5,396 bases of DNA from contig JAUVIX010000271.1 in NCBI GenBank assembly GCA_030592565.1, positions 1 through 5,396 of the forward strand, written 5' to 3'. Shown here piece after piece: positions 1-5,396 of the stretch. Source of the stretch: Chlorobiota bacterium (GTDB taxonomy: Bacteria > Bacteroidota > Bacteroidia > Bacteroidales > JAADJA01). The notes under the pieces were generated by a model, which was given only the letters and a program-made list of their open reading frames with translations, did not search any database and had not been told where the DNA came from. Position numbers and translations under genes: made by a program. Every line of letters starts with the position of its first letter. The first letter of the stretch is position 1.

Positions 1-1
1 A

Positions 2-1819
2 CTAATTGCATCGCTTAAAGATCTTTCGATCCAAATAATAAATATGTCTCCGAACCTGCCATCGGATGCAGCTTTTGCTATTAAGAATATTGAAAGCCCT
101 GTTTTTCTAGTGAACTTTGTTTCGTCAAACCTTAATATTGATGTTAAAGAGAAACAGGCATTACTGGAAATTTCAGATTTTCGTGAAAGGGCAAAAAATG
201 TCCTTTCCGCTCTTTCGGGAGAGCTGCAAATGCTTCAATTGAAGAACCAGATTCAGAATAAAGTAAAAACCGATATTGATAAGGAACTGGAGAAGCTTCA
301 GCGGATGAATTCAATGTCTCCTGATTTCTCAGTTCAGTTAAATTATCTTGAGTTTTTTACTGATTTACCCTGGAGTGAATATACTAAAGATAATTTCGAC
401 TTAAAAAGAGCCGAAAGAATACTTGACAGAGACCATTACGGGCTTGAAAAAGTCAAAGAGAGGATTATTGAACATCTTGCCGTTATAAAACTAAAAAATG
501 ACCTTAAGGCTCCGATTCTTTGTCTTGTAGGCCCTCCGGGTGTTGGAAAAACATCATTGGGGAAATCTATTGCAAAGGCCCTTGGACGTAAATATATTCG
601 TATGTCTCTTGGTGGTGTCAGAGATGAAGCAGAACTTAGAGGACACAGAAAGACATATATCGGGGCTCTACCGGGAAGGATTATGCAGAATATAAAAAAG
701 GTAAAAGCATCCAATCCGGTGTTTGTTCTTGATGAGGTAGATAAGGTATTGGGGGCTGGTCCTTCCGGTGATCCGCAGGCTGCTCTTCTCGAAATCCTTG
801 ACCCTGAACAGAACTATGCTTTTCACGATAATTATCTTGAGGTTGATTATGACCTTTCGAAAGTGATGTTTGTTGCAACTGCAAACACTTTAATGACAAT
901 TCATCCAGCCCTGGTTGACAGGATGGAAGTAATTGACGTTAGCGGTTATCTGCTGGAAGAGAAAGTTGAAATTGCAAAACGTCATCTTATTCCAAAACAG
1001 CTTTATGAGCACGGAGTTAAAAAAGGGCAATTGACATTTCCAAAAAAAACAATAGAGAGGATTATCGACAATTATACAAGAGAGGCCGGTGTTAGAAAGC
1101 TTGAAAAGAATATTGCCACAATAATCCGAAAAAATGTAAAATTTATTGTTGAAGATCCAAATTACAAAAAGAAAATTGAGGAGCAAGATATTAGAAAGAC
1201 TCTTGGCCCTACACAATTTCAAAAGGAGAAAAGCATCTCAAATGATGTTGCAGGTGTTGTTACAGGATTAGCCTGGACAGCTGTAGGAGGGGAGATTCTG
1301 TTTATTGAAGTCAGCCTGAGTAAAGGAAAAGGCACACTTACTCTTACAGGGAACCTAGGAGATGTGATGAAAGAGTCGGCAACCATTGCTTATGAATACA
1401 TTAAATCACATGCTGAATATCTTGATATTGATCCTGATATTTTTCAGAAGTGGAATGTCCATATTCATATACCTGAAGGGGCAACTCCAAAAGATGGCCC
1501 ATCAGCAGGTGTTACAATGTTTACTGCCCTTGCATCTGCATTTACACAAAGAAAGGTCAGGGCAGGAATTGCTATGACCGGTGAAACAACCCTTAGGGGA
1601 AAAGTTCTTCCTGTTGGTGGTATTAAAGAAAAAATTCTTGCGGCTAAAAGAGCTAAAATTAAGGATATTATGCTTTCGGTCGAAAACAAGAAAGATATTG
1701 AAGATATAAAAGAGAGCTATATAGCCGGCCTTTCATTCCATTATGTTGATAAAATGACAGAGGTTCTTGATTATGCACTGTTGAAAGTAAAAGTTAAAAA
1801 TCCGGCAAATATTTCATAA
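2..1819 (+). CDS. lon: ATP-dependent Lon protease, 5'-partial, with apparent internal neck deletion
   Basis: Cytoplasmic AAA+ serine protease that unfolds and degrades damaged and regulatory proteins as a homohexamer. The frame is open from base 2: the 14 codons before the ATG at 44 read LIASLKDLSIQIIN, which fits the Lon N-terminal domain, so that ATG is internal and roughly 150-200 N-terminal residues lie outside the window. Counting from the ATG at 44: Walker A GPPGVGKT 163-170; Walker B FVLDE 227-231; sensor-1 Asn281 in ATAN; likely arginine finger Arg293; sensor-2 GVRK with Arg351; protease domain from about 400, with catalytic Ser487 in KDGPSAG and Lys530 in GGIKEK, 43 residues apart as in E. 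coli Ser679/Lys722. The protein ends normally at TAA 1817-1819. Oddity: from NKVKTDID the sequence passes straight to KELEKLQRMN, omitting about 50 residues of the conserved helical neck. Assignment is certain; whether this copy is fully functional is open. Confidence 0.97.
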   Translation, partial: LIASLKDLSIQIINMSPNLPSDAAFAIKNIESPVFLVNFVSSNLNIDVKEKQALLEISDFRERAKNVLSALSGELQMLQLKNQIQNKVKTDIDKELEKLQRMNSMSPDFSVQLNYLEFFTDLPWSEYTKDNFDLKRAERILDRDHYGLEKVKERIIEHLAVIKLKNDLKAPILCLVGPPGVGKTSLGKSIAKALGRKYIRMSLGGVRDEAELRGHRKTYIGALPGRIMQNIKKVKASNPVFVLDEVDKVLGAGPSGDPQAALLEILDPEQNYAFHDNYLEVDYDLSKVMFVATANTLMTIHPALVDRMEVIDVSGYLLEEKVEIAKRHLIPKQLYEHGVKKGQLTFPKKTIERIIDNYTREAGVRKLEKNIATIIRKNVKFIVEDPNYKKKIEEQDIRKTLGPTQFQKEKSISNDVAGVVTGLAWTAVGGEILFIEVSLSKGKGTLTLTGNLGDVMKESATIAYEYIKSHAEYLDIDPDIFQKWNVHIHIPEGATPKDGPSAGVTMFTALASAFTQRKVRAGIAMTGETTLRGKVLPVGGIKEKILAAKRAKIKDIMLSVENKKDIEDIKESYIAGLSFHYVDKMTEVLDYALLKVKVKNPANIS

Positions 1820-1831
1820 GTAAAGAATAAT

Positions 1832-1855
1832 GTGACAAGCGTCCACGCTTGTCAT
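1832..1855. repeat. Perfect 10-bp inverted repeat, REP-like hairpin
   Basis: TGACAAGCGT (1833-1842) is followed by CC and then its exact reverse complement ACGCTTGTCA (1845-1854). In RNA the practical loop is four bases. It begins 13 bases after the lon stop. No T-run follows, so it does not look like an intrinsic terminator; a terminator stands separately about 30 bases downstream. A 10-base palindrome, ATAGCGCTAT (1854-1863), abuts it. The shape suggests a dispersed intergenic palindromic element or an mRNA 3'-end stabilising stem. Only one copy is visible here, so dispersal is inferred. Confidence 0.6.
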
Positions 1856-1883
1856 AGCGCTATCAACAAACATGATTTTAACG

Positions 1884-1920
1884 AAAAAGCCGACCTGTTA
1901 AAAGGCCGGCTTTTTTGTTT
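1884..1920. terminator. Bidirectional intrinsic terminator between convergent lon and C10 peptidase genes
   Basis: Arms 1884-1895 (AAAAAGCCGACC) and 1904-1915 (GGCCGGCTTTTT) pair around an 8-base loop. The plus strand gives 9 bp, an A-C mismatch and 2 bp, followed by a T-rich tract to about 1923. Read on the minus strand the mismatch becomes G-U, so the 12-bp stem is continuous, with five terminal U. It lies 64 bases after the lon stop and 22 bases beyond the minus-strand peptidase stop, so it can serve both genes. Confidence 0.85.
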
Positions 1921-1937
1921 TATTGTAGTAAACCGGC

Positions 1938-4451
1938 TTACTTCTTAATAATTTGCCTTGAAACGGATTTGTTTCCGGCTTCCATTAACAGAAAATAAAT
2001 ACCACTTTTCAATTGAGAAATATCCAGTTGATATGTCTTAATATTTATCTCTTTTCTCATAACAACCTGACCAGTATAGCTGATTATTTTTACCGAAGTA
2101 ATTGATTCATCAGATTTGAGATACAGAACATCACTTGCCGGATTCGGGAATACATTTATACTTTCTGAATATAGTTCATCACTCCCTGTTAACAATATCT
2201 CGAGAGTATTAGTAGGCTCAGACTCACCATCATCATAAACAGCTGTAATATAATATGAATGCAGCCCGTCTCCCGGAGATGCAATAATATATGATGTTTC
2301 AGTTGTGGACGCCAGTATGTCAAAAACGCCACCATTTAGAGAATAATAAACATTGTATCCTGTTAAATCTTTACCTGTCGGAGGATCCCATGTTAATTGA
2401 ATATCATTAACAGCCATATTTAATGCAAAATTCATTGGGGGTAAAAGCTGAGCGCTTCCGAACTCTTCTATCATAAAATCATCAAAGTAATATTTTGGAG
2501 TCCCTTTTCCCTGGCTATCATCCCAGGCATAGAAATCAATACCACCAAGCTGATTTAAAGTTCCCTGGCCAAATGCTCCAATGCTCCACTGCCATCCATG
2601 AATGGAATTACCATCAAGTTTATACTCGGCCCAGTCATTATTCAGGTCAACAATTAACTCTATGTACATCCACGTATCATATGCAAAAGTAAAAGTTGCT
2701 GCACCCTGGCCTCCACCATCTATGATTCCCTGTCCGTTTTCATCAAAATAGACCTGCATTCCCCACTCACTCTCAGCTCCGTTAAATAACTGTAAAGCAT
2801 TAAAATAACCAAGAAATCCCGCAGGAACATACATATAGAAACTAACTTTATACAATCCCTCAGTATAATTTTCAATAACCTTAACAAGGTCGTCAACACC
2901 TTCAATAACAACTGAATTTACACCGCTATATGAGACATCTGCTGATACATACGGGTCGTTTCCTGAGCATGGCGAATAATCCCAGGTTGTCCAGTCGGTT
3001 TGATTTTGACAAGCAAGCTGTTCACCCAAGTTATATGCTTCAAAGTCATCTTCATAAATAGTAGTAGTACCACCACCAATAAATATTGAAATTGATTCTG
3101 ATGGAAAGGATTCACCCTCATCGTAAACAGCACAGACATAATATGTGTAGCTTCCCTGCTCGGGGGCTACGTCAATATATTCAGTGTTTGCTGTATATTC
3201 AACAACTATATTATTTCTATAAATGTTGTATCCCAATAGGTCTTTACCGGTTGGTGCATCCCACATAAGTTGAACATTTTCATTTACAATCTCTGCAACA
3301 AAATTCTCCACACCTGCCAGAGTAGCAGCTCCTTCAGGATATACATAGAACATTGCCGACTGGTTCTGATTAAACTGCATACCACCTGGATTCAGGTTGT
3401 TCAGATAAAAATAGCCATTAGCATAACCGCTCCATCCCCAGTTAAAATGGAAATAATTCGTTCCCTGGTATCCGTCACAAACAAAAGCATGTCCGCCAGC
3501 ACTACCGGAGCCTGCATAATAAACAGGTCTGTTGAGATTTAATTCATTTTTGAGTTTATTTTCAAAAGTTTCAATCGGAAAGCTGTTTTTTGATACTAAT
3601 TGCGCATTTGAAGAGTAGTTGAAATAGTTAACCAGAGCATCCCTGGCATCGGAGCTAAAAGCCCCTGAACCACTCGTTGAATATTGCATATCAACTGATA
3701 CACCTAAATGATACAGAAGTGTAGCCACTGCCATATTGCTCGAATAAATTGAATTTGGCATTGAAGACCAATTATAGGTTGTTGCTCCAAAGTTAGCCGA
3801 TTGGTTTCCGTATCCTGCACAATTATAGCTATGTGAACCTGTTCCCTGTTCAGGATAATTATGGTATTTCATTACCTGTCCCATCGCTGTAGCAACACAT
3901 CCTGCCCAAACATGGCCACCGGGACCACCACTGGCAGATGGGCAAAGTTCATTATAATAAGTCCCCTGATCCCAGGTCGTGGTTAAAAGAGGGGTTACAT
4001 TGTCAACACTTTCGGGAGAAGGATTATATACCAACAATTGGCTCCAGGTTGATGAAATAAAGTCATCAGCCATAAGTGCATTTTCCCTTGCAAAAATAAT
4101 TTGATTGGAGTAATTATCCATCCAATAATTAAAATTCACAGCATCAAAACCGGGCTGGTCTGTATAGCTACCTTCAAAAGAATATCCTAATATTGGATAT
4201 ACATTATCTTCTGCTGAGATAATTACAAATCCTTTATTTTCATTAACATTAAAAATATAAAACAGAGGTTGTCCGTCAATAGTTTTTGTATAAACTAAAT
4301 CTAATGAGATACTTGTGTAATTTATTCCAACTGAGTAGTTAAAGTAATGATTCTTAGCTGCATCCGCTGCAACTGTCTGATTAACAATATCAGCCTTTGA
4401 AAAAGAAAAAAGACCAGCTAAGAGTAAAAGTAAAATTGAAATTCGTTTCAT
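1938..4451 (-). CDS. Secreted C10-family (streptopain-like) cysteine peptidase with T9SS type A sorting domain
   Basis: Complete 837-residue protein. Residues 1-20 form a signal peptide (MKR, then an L-rich core, cleavage likely after SKA). Residues about 21-130 resemble the Spi/I69 inhibitory prodomain found with C10 enzymes (GFVIISAEDNVYPILGYS at 74-91). The catalytic domain spans about 150-375: nucleophile Cys185 in GCVATAMGQVMKYH, His321 in GGHAFVCDGY, and Asn337/Trp338 in FHFNWGWSG. Then come a fibronectin-III-like domain (about 380-460), a jelly-roll/LamG-like domain (about 463-664, ending YYFDDFMIEE), a second fibronectin-III-like domain (about 670-757), and a T9SS sorting domain (about 762-837: VFPNPASD, YTGQVV, SGIYFLLME, RQIIKK). 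Streptopain and interpain are made as zymogens, so this is probably exported by Sec, matured by prodomain removal, then passed through T9SS to the surface or medium. Substrate unknown; the accessory domains suggest protein or glycan binding. The ATG at 4451 fits the signal peptide, and the promoter lies about 80 bases upstream. Confidence 0.95.
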   Translation of the reverse strand: MKRISILLLLLAGLFSFSKADIVNQTVAADAAKNHYFNYSVGINYTSISLDLVYTKTIDGQPLFYIFNVNENKGFVIISAEDNVYPILGYSFEGSYTDQPGFDAVNFNYWMDNYSNQIIFARENALMADDFISSTWSQLLVYNPSPESVDNVTPLLTTTWDQGTYYNELCPSASGGPGGHVWAGCVATAMGQVMKYHNYPEQGTGSHSYNCAGYGNQSANFGATTYNWSSMPNSIYSSNMAVATLLYHLGVSVDMQYSTSGSGAFSSDARDALVNYFNYSSNAQLVSKNSFPIETFENKLKNELNLNRPVYYAGSGSAGGHAFVCDGYQGTNYFHFNWGWSGYANGYFYLNNLNPGGMQFNQNQSAMFYVYPEGAATLAGVENFVAEIVNENVQLMWDAPTGKDLLGYNIYRNNIVVEYTANTEYIDVAPEQGSYTYYVCAVYDEGESFPSESISIFIGGGTTTIYEDDFEAYNLGEQLACQNQTDWTTWDYSPCSGNDPYVSADVSYSGVNSVVIEGVDDLVKVIENYTEGLYKVSFYMYVPAGFLGYFNALQLFNGAESEWGMQVYFDENGQGIIDGGGQGAATFTFAYDTWMYIELIVDLNNDWAEYKLDGNSIHGWQWSIGAFGQGTLNQLGGIDFYAWDDSQGKGTPKYYFDDFMIEEFGSAQLLPPMNFALNMAVNDIQLTWDPPTGKDLTGYNVYYSLNGGVFDILASTTETSYIIASPGDGLHSYYITAVYDDGESEPTNTLEILLTGSDELYSESINVFPNPASDVLYLKSDESITSVKIISYTGQVVMRKEINIKTYQLDISQLKSGIYFLLMEAGNKSVSRQIIKK
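1941..2168 (-). other. T9SS type A C-terminal sorting domain of the C10 peptidase
   Basis: Residues about 762-837 have the family layout: V-F-P-N-P near the start, a G-Q-V strand in the middle, G-I-Y-F-L followed by a short strand, and a basic final segment, RQIIKK. In characterised Bacteroidota such domains direct export through the type IX secretion channel and are normally removed on secretion. The same layout closes the neighbouring protein at 4883-5395. Confidence 0.9.
4392..4451 (-). other. Signal peptide of the C10 peptidase
   Basis: Residues 1-20: a basic MKR start, a hydrophobic core rich in Leu and Ile, then FSFSKA before Asp21. An S-x-A pattern at the end supports signal peptidase I cleavage after Ala20. 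No lipobox cysteine is present, so the protein is not a lipoprotein. It supports both the chosen start codon and Sec export. Confidence 0.85.
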
Positions 4452-4533
4452 AAATGATAATTTTAATTAGTGATTCGTATTTAAGTTTCTTGATGTTATA
4501 GCTTTATTGACAATCATTGATAATTAAAGGTTG
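4452..4533 (-). promoter_or_regulatory. Probable 5' leader of the C10 peptidase, no Shine-Dalgarno
   Basis: If transcription starts about 7 bases after the -7 box, the leader is about 75 bases. It is A/T-rich, and the bases just before the ATG (ATTAAAATTATCATTT) hold no purine-rich Shine-Dalgarno sequence. Weak or absent Shine-Dalgarno with an A/T-rich upstream region is usual in Bacteroidota. I see no riboswitch or strong hairpin in it. Confidence 0.5.
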
Positions 4534-4564
4534 CAAAAGTAACAAAAGAAAAGAGGCTGCCAAA
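4534..4564 (-). promoter_or_regulatory. Bacteroidota-type promoter of the C10 peptidase gene
   Basis: On the minus strand, TTTG (4564-4561) is followed after exactly 19 bases by TACTTTTG (4541-4534). This matches the primary-sigma consensus of Bacteroidota, TTTG-N19-21-TAnnTTTG, at every defined position. It lies 82 bases upstream of the peptidase ATG in the correct orientation. The -33 box sits in the apex of the hairpin at 4551-4579. The start site near 4527 is inferred. Confidence 0.75.
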
Positions 4565-4579
4565 TTTTGACAGCCTCTT
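4542..4579 (-). terminator. Hairpin, probable minus-strand terminator overlapping the peptidase promoter
   Basis: AAGAGGCTG (4551-4559) pairs perfectly with CAGCCTCTT (4571-4579). An inner CAA/TTG pairing (4561-4563 with 4567-4569) extends the stem past a single position that is a C-A mismatch on the plus strand but G-U on the minus strand. On the minus strand the stem is followed by a T-rich stretch, TTCTTTTG. This favours a minus-strand terminator that blocks read-through toward the peptidase gene. Since it covers the -33 box, a regulatory palindrome is an alternative. Confidence 0.6.
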
Positions 4580-4653
4580 GTTATTAAAACAAGGAAACGG
4601 TATACTTCTCTGCTTCAATTTAAGATTGTAAGAAGCATATTTCAACGCATAAT
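4580..4653. other. Intergenic stretch without recognised features
   Basis: Between the promoter-overlapping hairpin and the palindromic element. It is A/T-rich, has no open frame of note, and no full match to the Bacteroidota promoter consensus on either strand. The nearest, TAAGATTG at 4621 on the plus strand, has one mismatch and no suitably placed TTTG. I assign nothing to it. Confidence 0.5.
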
Positions 4654-4785
4654 GCAATTTTATTGTGTACCCCTCACCTTAATCCTCTCCCATTGGGAGA
4701 GGAAAGATCTGCGCGAGTGCTTCTTCCCTCTCCTTGAGGAGAGGGATAGGGTGAGGTGAAATTTAATGATCATCAATAAAATTGC
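4654..4785. repeat. Nested palindromic REP/MITE-like intergenic element
   Basis: A perfect 12-base inverted repeat, GCAATTTTATTG (4654-4665) and CAATAAAATTGC (4774-4785), brackets a pyrimidine/purine-rich palindromic core at 4670-4756. In the core, 4672-4690 can pair with 4738-4756 (16 of 19 Watson-Crick, two more G-T). Each side can also form its own hairpin: CCTCTCCC/GGGAGAGG (4684-4702) and CCCTCTCC/GGAGAGGG (4726-4745). The CCTCACC...CCTCTCCC...GGGAGAGG pattern resembles dispersed intergenic repeats seen in many bacteria. No open reading frame of note, and no clear target-site duplication at its edges. Only one copy is in the window, so mobility is inferred. Confidence 0.65.
4672..4756. 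repeat. Double-hairpin core of the palindromic element
   Basis: Two 8-bp hairpins with loops of 3 and 4 bases (4684-4702 and 4726-4745) face each other across a 23-base spacer that contains AGATCT. The outer CCTCACC (4672-4678) and GGTGAGG (4750-4756) close the structure. The alternatives are two separate stems or one long imperfect stem, the arrangement typical of paired REP sequences. No T-run follows on either strand, which argues against a terminator. Confidence 0.65.
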
Positions 4786-4828
4786 TCTTAACTTGACGGC
4801 TGTGTGGATTGCCGGTTTGTTCTTTGCC

Positions 4829-4863
4829 AAAAACAAAGACTGCCGAGAACCGGCAGCCTTTGT
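4829..4863 (-). terminator. Intrinsic terminator of the downstream secreted-protein gene
   Basis: Arms 4833-4845 and 4851-4863 pair around the loop 4846-4850: CTGCCG/CGGCAG in the core, then CAAAG/CTTTG outside. The one mismatch on the plus strand (A4839-C4857) becomes G-U on the minus strand, making the stem continuous, and five T follow immediately there. It begins 20 bases after the TAG stop of the gene at 4883-5395, the expected position. Confidence 0.85.
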
Positions 4864-4882
4864 ACTTCAAAAAAATAAAATG

Positions 4883-5395
4883 CTAATTCTTAATAATCTG
4901 CTTTACAATTACTCCGCCTTCAGTTTCAACTTTGATTAAATAGATACCCTTTTCAAATTCAGACATATTTATTTTGAAGTTATGCTCCTTAACATCAGCA
5001 TCAATTACAAGCTGACCGATATTTGTAAACAGTTTTATCTTTTCCATTAATGATTTGGAACTGATATTCACAATATTTGAGACAGGATTAGGATATATTG
5101 CAGTTAAAGCTGACAAGTTTTCATCAATACCGGTAATTGTAATGCCTTCGGTATTTGATGGTTCAGATTCGTAATCGCAATAAACAGCAGTAACTTTAAA
5201 CTCATGATAGCCAATGTCTGCACCATAATATGAGTATTGTGTTCCTGTTTGCGGTTGACTGTTTAGAAGCTCGAAGCTGCCGCTTTCATATGAATGATAA
5301 ACATTATATCCGTCAAATCCTTTAACACTATTCCAGTCAAGGACAATAATGCCTTCATAAAGCGTTAGGGTCAGGTTTGTAGGTGCTGGCAGTGA
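4883..5395 (-). CDS. C-terminal part of a secreted protein with fibronectin-III-like domain and T9SS sorting domain (5'-partial)
   Basis: The frame is open from the window edge down to TAG at 4883-4885, giving 170 residues that begin SLPAPTNLTLT. The first 85 or so form a fibronectin-III-like domain (LDWNSVKGFDGYNVYHS, then FKVTAVYCDYESEPSN), and the last 75 or so a T9SS type A sorting domain (IYPNPVSN, NIGQLV, KGIYLIKVE, KQIIKN). Both modules match the tail of the C10 peptidase in order and key residues, so the two share a modular secretion tail. The catalytic or binding part lies beyond the window and its function cannot be told; a second peptidase is possible but unsupported. The TTG at 5116 is not the start, because the fibronectin-like domain continues upstream in frame. 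It has its own terminator, so it is probably not co-transcribed with the peptidase. Confidence 0.9.
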   Translation of the reverse strand, partial: SLPAPTNLTLTLYEGIIVLDWNSVKGFDGYNVYHSYESGSFELLNSQPQTGTQYSYYGADIGYHEFKVTAVYCDYESEPSNTEGITITGIDENLSALTAIYPNPVSNIVNISSKSLMEKIKLFTNIGQLVIDADVKEHNFKINMSEFEKGIYLIKVETEGGVIVKQIIKN

Positions 5396-5396
5396 A

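Noticed and set aside
44..46. ATG at 44 as the true start of lon
   Set aside because: The frame stays open to the window edge and its codons read as Lon N-terminal domain sequence; starting here would remove most of that domain.
436..1222. Minus-strand open frames opposite lon (436-714, 681-899, 890-1222)
   Set aside because: They lie antisense to strongly conserved Lon sequence and show no recognisable domains or promoter; shadows of the real gene.
1820..1937. Small gene between lon and the peptidase
   Set aside because: The 118 bases are accounted for by two hairpins, and no plausible start with coding continuity is present.
2495..3542. Plus-strand and out-of-frame open frames within the peptidase gene
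   Set aside because: Low-complexity translations with no domain, lying inside a well-supported coding region.
4654..4785. CRISPR array or tRNA in the palindromic region
   Set aside because: The repeats are inverted, not direct and regularly spaced, and no cloverleaf or CCA end is seen.
4811..4854. Antiterminator: GCCGGTT (4811-4817) can pair with AACCGGC (4848-4854) and compete with the terminator stem
   Set aside because: On the minus strand the competing arm is transcribed after the terminator stem, so it cannot act as a classical antiterminator; probably coincidental.
5114..5116. TTG start giving a 77-residue protein at 4883-5116
   Set aside because: This would be only a sorting domain. 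The frame continues upstream through a fibronectin-like domain to the window edge.

Overview
The window is A+T-rich and comes from a member of the Bacteroidota, most likely an order Bacteroidales or Marinilabiliales-type anaerobe. Three things support this. Two secreted proteins end in type IX secretion (T9SS) type A sorting domains, which are largely confined to this phylum. The Lon sequence has the Bacteroidota flavour. The one clear promoter matches the phylum's TTTG / TAnnTTTG consensus rather than TTGACA / TATAAT, and the gene behind it has no Shine-Dalgarno sequence. I place it no more finely than phylum with confidence.

Layout. Bases 2-1819 (+) hold the last 605 codons of an ATP-dependent Lon protease gene whose start lies outside the window. 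Bases 1820-1937 are a short convergent intergenic region with a perfect 10-bp hairpin and then a bidirectional terminator. Bases 1938-4451 (-) hold a complete 837-residue secreted cysteine peptidase of family C10 (streptopain/interpain type): signal peptide, inhibitory prodomain, catalytic domain, fibronectin-III-like domain, jelly-roll-like domain, second fibronectin-III-like domain, T9SS sorting domain. Bases 4452-4882 are a 431-bp intergenic region with the peptidase promoter, a hairpin terminator overlapping it, a palindromic REP/MITE-like element inside 12-bp inverted repeats, and the terminator of the next gene. Bases 4883-5395 (-) hold the last 170 codons of a second secreted protein, ending in a fibronectin-III-like domain plus T9SS sorting domain similar to the tail of the peptidase.

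The two minus-strand genes have the same orientation, but each appears to have its own terminator and the peptidase has its own promoter, so they are probably separate transcription units. Both products should leave the cell through the same T9SS machinery. Lon is a cytoplasmic quality-control protease on the opposite strand with no evident functional link to them.

I found no new multi-gene system. The observation most worth checking is that Lon appears to lack about 50 residues of its conserved neck/coiled-coil region, in frame, while every ATPase and protease catalytic motif is intact. Next come the nested palindromic element at 4654-4785 and the peptidase's insertion of a jelly-roll between duplicated fibronectin-like domains.
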